From assembly GCA_030529445.1 (NCBI GenBank), contig JAUMWW010000011.1, positions 1 to 64,000 on the forward strand: a stretch of 64,000 nt of DNA. The letters run 5' to 3'. Shown piece after piece: positions 7,669 to 16,963 of this stretch; the first letter of the stretch is position 1, and each line of letters opens with the position of its first letter. This stretch comes from Johnsonella sp. (GTDB lineage: Bacteria > Bacillota > Clostridia > Lachnospirales > Lachnospiraceae). The notes under the pieces are model-generated. The model had not been told where the DNA came from, made no database searches, and saw nothing but the letters and a program-made list of their open reading frames with translations. Both the position numbers and the translations under genes were made by a program.

Positions 7669-8334
7669 TTATCTGATTCTCTTATCCAGCGCCTTTGCAA
7701 TCCTCATTCCGCTTTCCTGAATCAGCTGAACGATAATCACGAGAATTGCCACGGCAATCGCCATCATCTGAACATTATACCTGTAATATCCGTAATTGAT
7801 CGCGATCGTCCCCAAGCCTCCTCCGCCTACGAATCCCGCCATCGCGGAATATCCCAAAATCGTCGTAACGGAAATCGCCGCTCCGATAAAGAGTGAGGGC
7901 TTGGATTCGGGAAGCAATACCTTAAAGATAATCTGGGGAGCGGAAGCCCCCATGGATTTTGCGGCTTCGATCACCCCGGCATCCACTTCCTTAAGCGAAG
8001 ACTCCACCATTCTGGCAATATAGGGAAATGCCGCAATCACCAAAGGAGGAATCACCGCTCTCGGACCGAGCGTCGTCCTCACAATGATCTTAGTAAGGGG
8101 GAGGACCGAGATCAAAAGTATGATGAAGGGTACGGAACGCAGGAGATTAATCCCGATTCCCAGCACCGTATTGAGCGCCCTATGCGGTTTGATCCCGTTT
8201 TGATCGGTCACCACCAGGAGGATTCCCAGGGGAATCCCGATCAGGTAGGCAAGCAGGGAGGAGAGAAAAGTCATAAACAAGGTTTCCCCCAGACCCTGCC
8301 AAAACAATCCTATCAATGCATTATCCAAATTCAT
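7669..8334 (-). CDS. metI: Methionine ABC transporter permease
   Basis: A 221-residue inner-membrane permease of the BPD_transp_1 type with about five transmembrane helices. The cytoplasmic EAA loop is visible around VIEAAKSMGASAPQIIFKVLLPES, which docks to MetN. The start is the ATG at 8334, seven bases after GGAGGTGG; this gives a 14-base overlap with the end of metN. Length matches the family (about 215-230). Confidence 0.93.
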   Translation of the reverse strand: MNLDNALIGLFWQGLGETLFMTFLSSLLAYLIGIPLGILLVVTDQNGIKPHRALNTVLGIGINLLRSVPFIILLISVLPLTKIIVRTTLGPRAVIPPLVIAAFPYIARMVESSLKEVDAGVIEAAKSMGASAPQIIFKVLLPESKPSLFIGAAISVTTILGYSAMAGFVGGGGLGTIAINYGYYRYNVQMMAIAVAILVIIVQLIQESGMRIAKALDKRIR

Positions 8335-9439
8335 GGCTGTCCACCTCCTCATAGGTAACCTTCGTGCTGTTTAAGTAATGAATCACTCTCTTATATTCTA
8401 TCTCGTCATCGGAAACCTGGACGATCATCTGCCCTCTCGCCTCTCCCTTGATATCTCTCGTCGAAGCGTAAAGTATATTGATCGGAATATTGCAGGATAA
8501 AATCATATTGGAAATAATCGGTTCGAAAGAGCTTCTTCCGTCAAAGGTAATCCTCAGCTTCTTTCCGGTAACCCTATCCCAGTTTTGAATCGCATCGCCC
8601 AAAATCAGCTGCTTACCGATCTTTGACTGGGGATCGGAAAAGATATCGGATACCTTGCCCAGCTCCGCAATCCTGCTGTCCGCAATGATCGCGACCCTGT
8701 CGCAGATCGACTCGATGACCTTCATCTCATGGGTGATCACGATGACCGTAATTCCCAGCTTTTTATTGATATCTTTAATCAGCTCCAGAATCTGCTTGGT
8801 CGTATTCGGATCCAGCGCACTGGTTGCCTCATCGCAGAGCAGAACCTTCGGATAGTTCGCAATCGCTCTCGCAATCGCCACTCTTTGCTTCTGCCCTCCC
8901 GAAAGCTGTGAGGGGTATGCCTCGCTCTTATCCGAGAGACCGACCAGTTCCAAAAGCTCATATGCTCTTTTTTTTGCCTGCTCAAAGGGAATCCCCGCAA
9001 TTTCCATCGGAAAACAGATATTTTTGAGCACGTTCCTCTGCGCCAGCAAATTAAACTGCTGGAAAATCATTCCCATTAACTGGCGTTTCTTCCTCCTGCC
9101 CGCCTCCGACATATTTCTGAGGCTCTCCCCTTCGAAGATCACATCTCCCTCGGTCGGCTCCTCCAGATAATTGATGCATCTTACCAGAGTCGATTTTCCG
9201 GCTCCGGAAAGCCCGATAATCCCGAAGATTTCCCCTCTTTCGATTTCCAGATTGATCCTGTCGAGCGCCCTTACTTCAACAGATCCCGATCGAAAGAGCT
9301 TTCCGAGATCGCAAATCTTTATGATGGGCTGATTTCCCTTCTCTTTTTCCTTTGTCGAAGCGTTTAAGATTGCTTCCTGATCCTCCGTACCGCGCGTTTC
9401 TTTCTTTCCTCCGCTGCTTTCTTTATCACTAAGCCCCAT
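8321..9439 (-). CDS. metN: Methionine ABC transporter ATP-binding protein with NIL domain
   Basis: A 372-residue ATPase. It has Walker A GLSGAGKST, Q-loop FQQFN, signature LSGGQKQR, Walker B VLLCDEATS and the H-loop in VITHE. The last ~95 residues form the NIL (ferredoxin-like) domain that binds methionine and inhibits transport when internal methionine is high. The first ~35 residues are a Lys/Glu/Ser-rich extension not needed for the fold. AAAGGAG lies five bases before the ATG. It is the first structural gene after the leader terminator. Confidence 0.95.
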   Translation of the reverse strand: MGLSDKESSGGKKETRGTEDQEAILNASTKEKEKGNQPIIKICDLGKLFRSGSVEVRALDRINLEIERGEIFGIIGLSGAGKSTLVRCINYLEEPTEGDVIFEGESLRNMSEAGRRKKRQLMGMIFQQFNLLAQRNVLKNICFPMEIAGIPFEQAKKRAYELLELVGLSDKSEAYPSQLSGGQKQRVAIARAIANYPKVLLCDEATSALDPNTTKQILELIKDINKKLGITVIVITHEMKVIESICDRVAIIADSRIAELGKVSDIFSDPQSKIGKQLILGDAIQNWDRVTGKKLRITFDGRSSFEPIISNMILSCNIPINILYASTRDIKGEARGQMIVQVSDDEIEYKRVIHYLNSTKVTYEEVDSHEFG

Positions 9440-9520
9440 AATTTCTCCTTTTTATCCCGTAATCCCCGGCGCTTTTTAGAAGCCGATTTATCTTTTCATC
9501 CTGAAAATATAAAAACAAAC

Positions 9521-9555
9521 AAAAAAATAGACGAACCGCATGATCCGTCTATTTT
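9521..9555 (-). terminator. Leader terminator (attenuator) upstream of metN
   Basis: Perfect 10-bp arms AAAATAGACG (rc view 9555-9546) and CGTCTATTTT (9533-9524) with a 12-nt loop, running straight into a T-rich tract. It ends 81 bases before the metN start and 33 bases after the leader peptide stop, so transcripts starting at the promoter at 9.73 kb would end here unless read-through is allowed. Confidence 0.85.
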
Positions 9556-9587
9556 AAATCAATTATCAAGAAAGCACCATACAGATA

Positions 9588-9689
9588 TTATATAAGATAT
9601 TTTATTGTACTCAAAGAAGTATAGCACATGCCTGCCATACTCATCATCATACCCATCATATCCTTCTGTAAGGTGATATCGATTCTCAT
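9588..9689 (-). CDS. Methionine-rich leader peptide of the metNIQ operon
   Basis: A 33-codon ORF with a strong AAAGGAG box six bases before its ATG, about 24 bases after the predicted transcription start. The peptide has seven Met codons among residues 11-21 (DMMGMMMSMAGM). It is followed by a Rho-independent terminator and then the methionine importer. This is the classical layout of an amino-acid leader peptide attenuator (as for trp or his), here with methionine codons as the sensor. The peptide itself probably has no function beyond translation. The alternative, a random small protein, is made unlikely by the promoter, RBS, Met run and terminator lying in order. Confidence 0.8.
   Translation of the reverse strand: MRIDITLQKDMMGMMMSMAGMCYTSLSTIKYLI
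9618..9641 (-). promoter_or_regulatory. RNA hairpin inside the Met leader peptide (pause/1:2 stem)
   Basis: The RNA can pair AGTATGGCA (9641-9633) with TGCTATACT (9626-9618), nine pairs with one GU and loop GGCATG. It covers codons 17-24, so a ribosome stalled at Met codons 14-16 would cover its 5' arm. The 3' arm can instead pair with GTATGGTGC at 9582-9574 (nine pairs, three GU). How this couples to the terminator is not clear by eye; the loops GCATG and CATGC (in the terminator) are complementary. Confidence 0.5.
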
Positions 9690-9719
9690 AATTGACTCCT
9701 TTCCAAGTGATTTTCGAAT

Positions 9720-9748
9720 ATAATACGAAAAAAAACAGATCTTGTCAA
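9720..9748 (-). promoter_or_regulatory. Sigma-A promoter of metNIQ leader
   Basis: Minus strand TTGACA (9748-9743), 17-bp spacer, TATTAT (9725-9720). It starts 24 bases after the pepV stop. Predicted start near 9713 leaves just enough room for the leader-peptide RBS. Confidence 0.85.
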
Positions 9749-9771
9749 GCGGATTTGACAAAATATTTTTC

Positions 9772-11175
9772 CTATCCGCAGAGCTCCACGATAACCTGTG
9801 CAAAAATTTTTGCCGAAGCAATCAGCTGATCGATCACAACAAACTCATCCGCTCCGTGCATACGGGTATTGGTTCCCGGGAATACCGCACCGAAGGCAAC
9901 GCCGTTCTTGATATTATGAACATAGGTCAGACCGCCCATTGCGATGCAGCCGCCTTCCAGACCCGTATATTCCTCGTAGCAGCGGTTTAATGTCTTTACG
10001 AAATGGCTGTCCCCGGGAACCTCATGAGGAGGCACCATATTCTCATCAAGAAGCTTTACTCCGGCATCCGCAAGCTTTTCCTTAATCGTGCTTACGATAT
10101 GCTCGCAGCAGCCGCTTACCGGAGATCTCAGGTCGAATCCGCCTTCTATGCTCTCTTCGTCCACCTTAAGCAAGGAGAAGGCAAGCGTCAGCTCCCCGCT
10201 TCTCTCGTCGCTGCATTTAAGTCCCATGCTGCTTCCGTCGGTTTCTCCGTGCGGCATCAGCTTATAGAGCTTATTGAGTATTTCCACCTTCTTCGATTTT
10301 GCAAATCCCAGCCTCGAAATCAAAAGCAGAAGCCCGGTAATCGCATTATTTCCCATATGAGGCGTAGAACCGTGAGCGTTTGCCCCGAGCGCGGTCACTT
10401 CAAAAACAGGCTCCAGATCATAGGAAAAACGGATGCCCGTTTCCTCGCTCACCTTATCCGCTTCTTTCTTCACCGCTTCGATATCAAAGCCCTCCAAAAC
10501 CATCTTCGCCTTGGGCGGAACCACATTTACCTTCGTTCCCGCTTCTATCGATACCAGTCTCGGCAGCTTTGTTTCCTTTTCAAAACTTCCTCTGAAGCTT
10601 CCGTGCAGCTTTCCTTTTTCTATATTCACTACCGGATATTCACCGTCCGGAGAAAAGGACATGGGGGCTTCTTTCTCAAACTTATAGTAATGACGGATGC
10701 ATTCGCTTCCGCATTCTTCATCGGTTCCCAAAATCAGCCTGACATTTTTGCTCAGCGGAATATTCAGATCCTTTACGGCTCTGAGCGCATAGAGCGCAGC
10801 CACCGCCGGTCCCTTGTCATCGGAGGTTCCTCTTCCGTAGATCATTCCGTCCTCGATCATCGGCTTGAAGGGTTCTGTCTTCACCCAGCCCTCTCCCGCC
10901 GGAACCACGTCCAGATGGGCGAGAATATCCAATCCCTTTTCCTTATCGTTAAGGTCTACCGCCGCAACATAATTGTCATAGTTCTTAACGGCAAAGCCGT
11001 GTCCCTCCGCCATGGAAAGAGCGGCATGAAGTGCCTTGAAATTTCCCTCTCCGAAGGGCATCCCCTCTTTATAAGGCATCTTCTCACTGTTGATCTCGCA
11101 GAGGCGGATGATATCATCCAGCATCTCCTGCTTATGCTGCTCGATATATTTTTCTATTTCTTCTCTATACTGCAT
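9772..11175 (-). CDS. pepV: Dipeptidase PepV-like (M20 metallopeptidase)
   Basis: A 467-residue cytoplasmic zinc dipeptidase. Metal ligands and catalytic residues are in ILAHLDVVPAGEGW (His, catalytic Asp), GRGTSDDKGP (bridging Asp) and GTDEECGSE (general base Glu and Glu ligand), with a late His in the region MHGADE. The central insert is the lid/dimer-type domain typical of PepV. An AGGGGG box lies eight bases before the ATG. It sits 102 bases after polC and may have its own weak promoter in that gap (TAGACA-17-CAGAAT). It would recycle imported dipeptides. Confidence 0.88.
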   Translation of the reverse strand: MQYREEIEKYIEQHKQEMLDDIIRLCEINSEKMPYKEGMPFGEGNFKALHAALSMAEGHGFAVKNYDNYVAAVDLNDKEKGLDILAHLDVVPAGEGWVKTEPFKPMIEDGMIYGRGTSDDKGPAVAALYALRAVKDLNIPLSKNVRLILGTDEECGSECIRHYYKFEKEAPMSFSPDGEYPVVNIEKGKLHGSFRGSFEKETKLPRLVSIEAGTKVNVVPPKAKMVLEGFDIEAVKKEADKVSEETGIRFSYDLEPVFEVTALGANAHGSTPHMGNNAITGLLLLISRLGFAKSKKVEILNKLYKLMPHGETDGSSMGLKCSDERSGELTLAFSLLKVDEESIEGGFDLRSPVSGCCEHIVSTIKEKLADAGVKLLDENMVPPHEVPGDSHFVKTLNRCYEEYTGLEGGCIAMGGLTYVHNIKNGVAFGAVFPGTNTRMHGADEFVVIDQLIASAKIFAQVIVELCG

Positions 11176-11277
11176 AAAAATACCCCCTTTTTGTTAATGA
11201 TTACCTCTTCATTCTGCCATACTTTTATTCTTTTGTCTATAAAGCGCAGCCGAAAATATCTTGATTTTGTCGGGTTT

Positions 11278-14200
11278 TTATCCCATCATATCAAAAAGCG
11301 ATATCTGATTGCTCTGCGGAAGATTTCCCAAGATCCCGAGCCTGTCCAAAAGCTCCGCCGTCGATTTTCCGAGCTTTGCTCTGGACATCAAATCATCTTT
11401 CGAAATAAACTCTCCCTTTCTGGCTGCGGCAAAAATCTGTCTCGCGGCGATCTCTCCCAGACCGTCTATGCTGGAGAGAGAGGGCATGATGCGGGAATCT
11501 TCCGTGATCTTGAACCTCGTCGCCTCCGCCTCATAGATATTGATCGGAGCAAAGGAAAACCCTCTTGCATACATTTCCTGCGCCACCCTCATATCTCTTA
11601 AGCTATCCGCCTCCTTTGCCGTCGCGGCATCTCCCTTTCTCTTATATTCTGCAATATTATGCTCCAGCTTCTGCCTGCCCATGCACATCAGCTCATAGGA
11701 AAAGCCGCTCGCCCGAATCGAAAAATACGCCGTATAATATGCCAGCGGATAAAAAATCTTGCAATATGCGATGCGCCATGCCATCATCACATATGCAGCC
11801 GCATGCGCCTTGGGAAACATATACTTGATCTTCTTGCAGGAGAGAATATACCAGTCCGGAACTCCCGCTCTGCGCATCGCTTCTTCCTGCTTTTCATCGA
11901 GCCCTCTTCCCTTTCTGACGGATTCCATAATCTTAAATGCGAGGTTTTCCTCTACCCCCTGTTCGATCAGATAAATCATAATATCGTCTCTTGTACAGAT
12001 CGCGGTTCGGATCGTCGCCTTTCCCTCCTTGATCAGGGTTTGCGCGTTGCCCAGCCATACGTCGGTTCCGTGGGCAAGCCCTGCGATGCGCACCAGATCG
12101 GAAAGCCCCTTCGGCTTTGCCTCGATAAGCATCTGCATCGCAAAATCCGTTCCGAACTCCGGCACTCCCAATGCTCCCAGAGGACAATCCAAAATATCCT
12201 TCGGTTCGATTCCGAGTGCGGAGGTGTTTTGAAACAAGCTCATCGTCTCCTTCGAATCCAAAGGAATATCGCGGACGGGATCGATTCCCGTCAAATCCTG
12301 CAGCATTCGGATCATTGTCGGGTCCTGATGCCCGAGAATATCAAGCTTGAGCAGATTATGCTCTATTGCATGATAATCGAAATGCGTCGTGATGATCTTC
12401 GTATTCATATCGTTTGCCGGTCTTTGCACCGGAGTAAAGGAGTCGATCTCTTCACCGTGAGGCAGGACGATGATTCCTCCCGGATGCTGCCCTGTCGTGC
12501 GTTTCACCCCCACGCATCCCCCGGTCAGTCTGTTGATCTCCGCTTTTCTCTTCGACTGTCCGTGCTCTTCATAATATTTTTTCACATAACCGTATGCGGT
12601 TTTTTCCGCCAGCGTTCCTACCGTTCCCGCACGGAAAGTATAGCCCTTTCCGAAGATTTCCTCTGTATAGTCATGCGCTCTGAGCTGGTATTCTCCGGAA
12701 AAATTCAGATCGATATCCGGCTCCTTTTCCTCTCCCTCGGAGCCGAGAAAGGTTTCAAAGGGAATATCAAATCCGTCCTTCTTCAGCTTTCTCTGGCAGA
12801 CCGGACAGAGCCGATCCGGCATATCGCAGCCTGCCATCCCCGCATACTGCCTGACCTCGGGGGAATCAAAATCCACATATTTACATTCGCAGTAATAATG
12901 CGGAGGAAGAGGGTTGACCTCGGTGATTCCCGAGGTATATGCGGCAAAGGAAGAACCGACCGAGCCTCGGGAACCCACCAGATAGCCGTCCGAATTGCTT
13001 TTCTCCACGAGCTTTTTGGCAATGATATACATTACGGCAAAACCGTTTGAAATAATTGAATGCAGCTCTTTTTCCAAGCGCGTGGAGACGATTTTCGGAA
13101 GATTTTCTCCATACTGCTCATATGCTTTCCGGTAACAGGAAGTTTTTAAGATTTCATCCGAGTTCTCGATGACCGGAGGGCATTTATCCGGACGCACCGG
13201 ATCGATGCGCTCGATCATATCGGCGATCTTATTCGTGTTTTCAACGACGACCTCATACGCCTTATCCTCTCCGAGATAGGAAAATTCGGCGAGCATTTCC
13301 TCCGTCGTCCTCAAATAGAGCGGAGGCTGAAGATCCGCATCCTTAAATCCCTTTCCGTGCATAATGATCTTTCGGTAAACGGCATCCTCGGGATTGAGGA
13401 AATGCACATCGCAGGTCGCCGCAACCGGTTTTTGATAGCTCTCTCCGAGAGCGACGATACGGGAATTGATCTTTTTTAAATCCTCTTCCGATCCGATATT
13501 ATAGCGCTCCTCCCCTATCATGAAAGCGTTGTTTGCAATGGGCTGGATCTCCAGATAATCATAAAAATTTACGATTCTTGCGATATCCTCGCTGCTCTCC
13601 TCCCTGAGAATGGCGGAATACAGCTCCCCGTCCGCACAGGCGCTCCCGAGGATAAGTCCCTCCCTATGCTTTGCAAGCAGAGATTTCGGAATCCTCGGTT
13701 TCTTGTTAAAGTACCGGATATGGGAATGCGATACCAGCCGGTAAAGATTCGTTCTGCCGACATGATTCTTTGCAAGGAGAATAATATGATGGTATTTCAT
13801 TTTTTTTATCATATTCGGATCGCTTTCTCCGAGCCCGGAGATCTTATCCAGCCTGTTCTCTCCTCTCTCCTTAAGCATCTCTACGAATTTCTGCCAGATA
13901 AAGGCGGTACACTCCGCATCATCCACCGCCCTGTGGTGATTCTTCAGCTCTATGCCCAGAGATTTTGCAATATTATCCAGCTTGAACCTTCCCAGATTCG
14001 GCAAAAGCAGTCTCGCAAAAGCAAGCGTATCGATAATCGCGGGATCATGAGCAATTCCCATTCTCCTTGCATTCTCTCTGATAAAGCCGGTATCGAATAC
14101 GGCATTATGCGCGACCAAAACGGAGTCTTTGCAAAACTCCAGAAAAAGCGGCAACTGCTCTTCGATCAAGGGCGCATCCATCACCATCTCGTCGCTGATT

Positions 14201-15747
14201 CCGGTCAGCTCCTGTATCTTGTAGGGAATCGGAATCTTGGGATTGATAAAGCAGGAAAACCTCTCCTTGATCTCGTTATCTTTCATTTTCACGGCGCCGA
14301 TCTCGATGATCCTGTCGTGGAGAGCCGAAAATCCCGTAGTCTCTATATCAAATACGACAAAGCTGTCATCGAGAGTGTATTCTCCCGGAGCATGCACAAG
14401 CTCTTTAAGATCATCGACGATATAGCCTTCCATTCCGTAAATGATCTTCGGAGGAATCATCCCTTTCTTTTTCATCCCGCCGACGCTGCGAAACGCCTCG
14501 GTGAAGCACTGCACATTGCCGTGATCGGTCAGGGCGATCGCTTCCATTCCCCAGGAGAGCGCCTGTCCGATGATTTCATCCGCGGAGGAAACGCCGTCAA
14601 AATCACTCATTTTGGTATGACAATGAAGCTCCACACGCTTTCTCGGCGCAAGATCCTGTCTCTTTTCTCCGAAAATATTTTCAGACTTCTTAATTCCGCT
14701 GATAAAGCTCATGATCACTTCTCCGTCAAACTTATCGATACCGACAAATCCCCGAAGTTTTATGCAGGCTCCCTTTTTCAGCTCTTTTTCTAAGACTTCC
14801 ACATGCTCGGGCTTTGCAAAAATCTTTGCGACTATGCTGTCCGTTCTATCCGTCAATGCAAAGGTAAAAAGCGTATTGCCCATTTTCTCGAAAAATTTGA
14901 TCTCCAGACTCAGTATGCTTCCCCGGATGCTGATTTCTCCCATATCTCCGATAATATCTTTGATCTCGATAAAATCATCCTCGAAATTTTTCCCGTAAAT
15001 GACATCGGGATGATGGGAGCGCTTTGCATATTTAAATTCCTTTTTGTAAATTTTCTTTGCCTTTTGAGAAAAAGCCGAACTCCTCGCTTCTCTTTTTTCC
15101 TCTTTTTTCGTATCCGATCCGCCTTTTGTGCTTTTCTCTCCGTCCTCCTCCATAAATACGGGGAGAAACTCCGTCTTCATCGGCTGCTCCTGCTCTTTTT
15201 TCTCCCGGGGCAGAAATACCTCCTCGCTGCGCTTTTGCGGCAGATAATCCTTATGCCTGATTTGAAATCTGCAGGAAACTCTGCAGCGCTGCCGAAAAAT
15301 CTTATCCAATACCCGTAAAAGATCCTCCGCCTTGGAGAGGTTGAGGGAGTTCTTTTCTATGCGGATCTCCGCCGAGCCTTCTTCCGTAAAGAGAATATCC
15401 GCCTTTTGGAGCATCAGATACTCTACAATGCTGTACTGCCTTAATTCGTATAAAATGCTCTCCCTATATGCCGCAAAAAGATTTTCGGGCGTATACATTG
15501 CGGAGAGCGTATAGGACTCGATAATCCTGATCATGATCTTTCTATACGGAAAAAGCTTATCCTTGATCAGTTTTTCCATATCATGAATAAGCCATTTGTC
15601 AATCAGATGTTTTGATAGAATATAGATTTTTATTTGTTCGGAGCGCAGAGAGGAAACCACTCTTTCGACCTGCACGCTTTTAAATATTTCAAATAATTCG
15701 CCTTTTCTTTCCAGACCCGGAAAGACTTCGAAAAATAATTTCATCAT
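11278..15747 (-). CDS. polC: DNA polymerase III, PolC-type alpha subunit
   Basis: The replicative polymerase of low-GC Gram-positives, about 1489 residues. Order of parts: N-terminal domain, OB-fold near residues 270-350, PHP domain starting VELHCHTKMSDFDG near 372, an inserted DEDDh proofreading exonuclease starting FVVFDIETTG near 463 (later HNAVFDTGFI and HRAVDDAEC), then the polymerase core with a Cys4 zinc module (CDMPDRLCPVC) and the catalytic PDIDLNFSGE. The ATG at 15747 is preferred because it gives the family-like start MMKLFFEVFP; its Shine-Dalgarno is weak, and in-frame starts at 15828 or 15837 that overlap ispG remain possible. Last gene of the pyrH cluster. Confidence 0.95.
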   Translation of the reverse strand: MMKLFFEVFPGLERKGELFEIFKSVQVERVVSSLRSEQIKIYILSKHLIDKWLIHDMEKLIKDKLFPYRKIMIRIIESYTLSAMYTPENLFAAYRESILYELRQYSIVEYLMLQKADILFTEEGSAEIRIEKNSLNLSKAEDLLRVLDKIFRQRCRVSCRFQIRHKDYLPQKRSEEVFLPREKKEQEQPMKTEFLPVFMEEDGEKSTKGGSDTKKEEKREARSSAFSQKAKKIYKKEFKYAKRSHHPDVIYGKNFEDDFIEIKDIIGDMGEISIRGSILSLEIKFFEKMGNTLFTFALTDRTDSIVAKIFAKPEHVEVLEKELKKGACIKLRGFVGIDKFDGEVIMSFISGIKKSENIFGEKRQDLAPRKRVELHCHTKMSDFDGVSSADEIIGQALSWGMEAIALTDHGNVQCFTEAFRSVGGMKKKGMIPPKIIYGMEGYIVDDLKELVHAPGEYTLDDSFVVFDIETTGFSALHDRIIEIGAVKMKDNEIKERFSCFINPKIPIPYKIQELTGISDEMVMDAPLIEEQLPLFLEFCKDSVLVAHNAVFDTGFIRENARRMGIAHDPAIIDTLAFARLLLPNLGRFKLDNIAKSLGIELKNHHRAVDDAECTAFIWQKFVEMLKERGENRLDKISGLGESDPNMIKKMKYHHIILLAKNHVGRTNLYRLVSHSHIRYFNKKPRIPKSLLAKHREGLILGSACADGELYSAILREESSEDIARIVNFYDYLEIQPIANNAFMIGEERYNIGSEEDLKKINSRIVALGESYQKPVAATCDVHFLNPEDAVYRKIIMHGKGFKDADLQPPLYLRTTEEMLAEFSYLGEDKAYEVVVENTNKIADMIERIDPVRPDKCPPVIENSDEILKTSCYRKAYEQYGENLPKIVSTRLEKELHSIISNGFAVMYIIAKKLVEKSNSDGYLVGSRGSVGSSFAAYTSGITEVNPLPPHYYCECKYVDFDSPEVRQYAGMAGCDMPDRLCPVCQRKLKKDGFDIPFETFLGSEGEEKEPDIDLNFSGEYQLRAHDYTEEIFGKGYTFRAGTVGTLAEKTAYGYVKKYYEEHGQSKRKAEINRLTGGCVGVKRTTGQHPGGIIVLPHGEEIDSFTPVQRPANDMNTKIITTHFDYHAIEHNLLKLDILGHQDPTMIRMLQDLTGIDPVRDIPLDSKETMSLFQNTSALGIEPKDILDCPLGALGVPEFGTDFAMQMLIEAKPKGLSDLVRIAGLAHGTDVWLGNAQTLIKEGKATIRTAICTRDDIMIYLIEQGVEENLAFKIMESVRKGRGLDEKQEEAMRRAGVPDWYILSCKKIKYMFPKAHAAAYVMMAWRIAYCKIFYPLAYYTAYFSIRASGFSYELMCMGRQKLEHNIAEYKRKGDAATAKEADSLRDMRVAQEMYARGFSFAPINIYEAEATRFKITEDSRIMPSLSSIDGLGEIAARQIFAAARKGEFISKDDLMSRAKLGKSTAELLDRLGILGNLPQSNQISLFDMMG

Positions 15748-15799
15748 TCTTACCTGCTCTTTATCCGTTTCGGCAGAGCTCTCCCCCAAACGCTGCGTT

Positions 15800-16858
15800 T
15801 TATCCTTTTTTTTGCTTTGCCATCTCATCCAGCTCAAATTTTAAGCCTGCAAGCAGTTCGGATTCCGGAAGCTTTCGGATGATTTTTCCTTTTTTGATGA
15901 TGAGCCCCTCTCCTTTTCCTCCGGCTATGCCGATATCCGCTTCTTTTGCTTCACCCGGACCGTTTACCGCACAGCCCATTACCGCAACCTTAATATTCAG
16001 ATCATAATCGGCGGTCATTTTCTCCACCTCATCGGCAAGCGCGATCAGATCGATCTGCGTGCGCCCGCAGGTCGGACAGGCGATGACCTCTATCCCTTCT
16101 TTCCTCAGCCCGAGACTTTTTAAGAGCAGTTTTGCGCAGATAATCTCCTCCAAAGGATCTCCGGCAAGGCTCACCCGTATCGTATCTCCTATGCCCTGGT
16201 ATAAGATGATTCCCAGCCCGGCGCTCGATTTTATCGTTCCTCTCTTTACCGTGCCCGACTCCGTGATTCCGATATGAAGCGGGTATATGCATTGCTTCGC
16301 AATCAGCTCATGCGCTTTTACGCAGTCGATCAGATCCGAAGACTTAATGCTCACGACGAGATTGTCATATCCCATGCTCTCCAAAAGCCTGAGCTTATCC
16401 ATTGCGGATTCCACCATGCCCTCCGGAGTTACCCCTCCGTATTTTGCCAAAATCTCCTTTTCGAGAGAGCCGGAGTTGACTCCGATCCGGATCGGAATCT
16501 GCGCAGACTTCGCCTTATCCACAATCGCCCGAATCCTCTCTTCAGAGCCGATATTACCCGGATTGATTCTGATTTTATCCGCGCCGTTTTCGATCGCCGC
16601 TATCGCAAGCCGGTAATCGAAATGGATATCCGCCACTAAAGGAATCCTTATATGCTTTTTAATCTCTCCCAGCGCTTTTGCCGCCTCCATATCGGGAACC
16701 GCCACTCTGATGATTTCACATCCGGCATCTTCCAAGCCCCTGATCTGCTCCACTGTCACAAAGATATCCGAGGTCTTGGTATTGCACATGGATTGAATCA
16801 GTATGGGGGCCCCCCCTCCTATCACTTTATTTCCTATCTTGATTTGTTTTGTAAGCAT
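15800..16858 (-). CDS. ispG: 4-hydroxy-3-methylbut-2-enyl diphosphate synthase
   Basis: A 352-residue iron-sulfur enzyme of the MEP isoprenoid pathway that reduces MEcPP to HMBPP. The TIM-barrel part shows IQSMCNTKT and ADIHFDYRLA. The C-terminal [4Fe-4S] ligands are in IACPTCGRT and VMGCAVNGPGEA. Length matches the short bacterial form. GGAG precedes the ATG at 16858. It is grouped with dxr of the same pathway and rseP, a common order in Firmicutes. A run G5-C7 lies in the codons for GGGAPI near 16805-16818; this is a likely mutable homopolymer but the frame is intact. Confidence 0.95.
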   Translation of the reverse strand: MLTKQIKIGNKVIGGGAPILIQSMCNTKTSDIFVTVEQIRGLEDAGCEIIRVAVPDMEAAKALGEIKKHIRIPLVADIHFDYRLAIAAIENGADKIRINPGNIGSEERIRAIVDKAKSAQIPIRIGVNSGSLEKEILAKYGGVTPEGMVESAMDKLRLLESMGYDNLVVSIKSSDLIDCVKAHELIAKQCIYPLHIGITESGTVKRGTIKSSAGLGIILYQGIGDTIRVSLAGDPLEEIICAKLLLKSLGLRKEGIEVIACPTCGRTQIDLIALADEVEKMTADYDLNIKVAVMGCAVNGPGEAKEADIGIAGGKGEGLIIKKGKIIRKLPESELLAGLKFELDEMAKQKKG

Positions 16859-16912
16859 TTATTTCTCCAAATTTATTGCATATCCGATCGCTCTTTATTT
16901 TCCTCTTTCACC

Positions 16913-16931
16913 CGATCAAGAACCTTGATCG
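16913..16931. repeat. Short perfect inverted repeat between rseP and ispG
   Basis: CGATCAAG and CTTGATCG flank AAC (8-bp stem, 3-nt loop) in the 105-bp gap. There is no T tract on either strand, so it may be an mRNA processing or stability stem rather than a terminator. A second small stem GATAGA/TCTATC lies about 25 bases away. Confidence 0.4.
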
Positions 16932-16963
16932 AGGATTTTGCTCAAAGACTTCGATAGAACGCT

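Noticed and set aside
9440..9520. S-box or T-box RNA before metN
   Set aside because: The leader is too short and has no T-box AGGGTGGNACCGCG-like sequence or SAM-riboswitch core; the leader-peptide layout explains the terminator.
10003..11601. Long open frame of 532 codons on the plus strand
   Set aside because: It lies opposite pepV and the polC end, has no ribosome site and reads as a basic, low-complexity product. It is a by-product of codon bias on the real strand.
16804..16818. G/C homopolymer in ispG as a phase-variation tract
   Set aside because: It is short, encodes conserved GGGAP-type residues and ispG is essential in this pathway, so on/off switching is unlikely.
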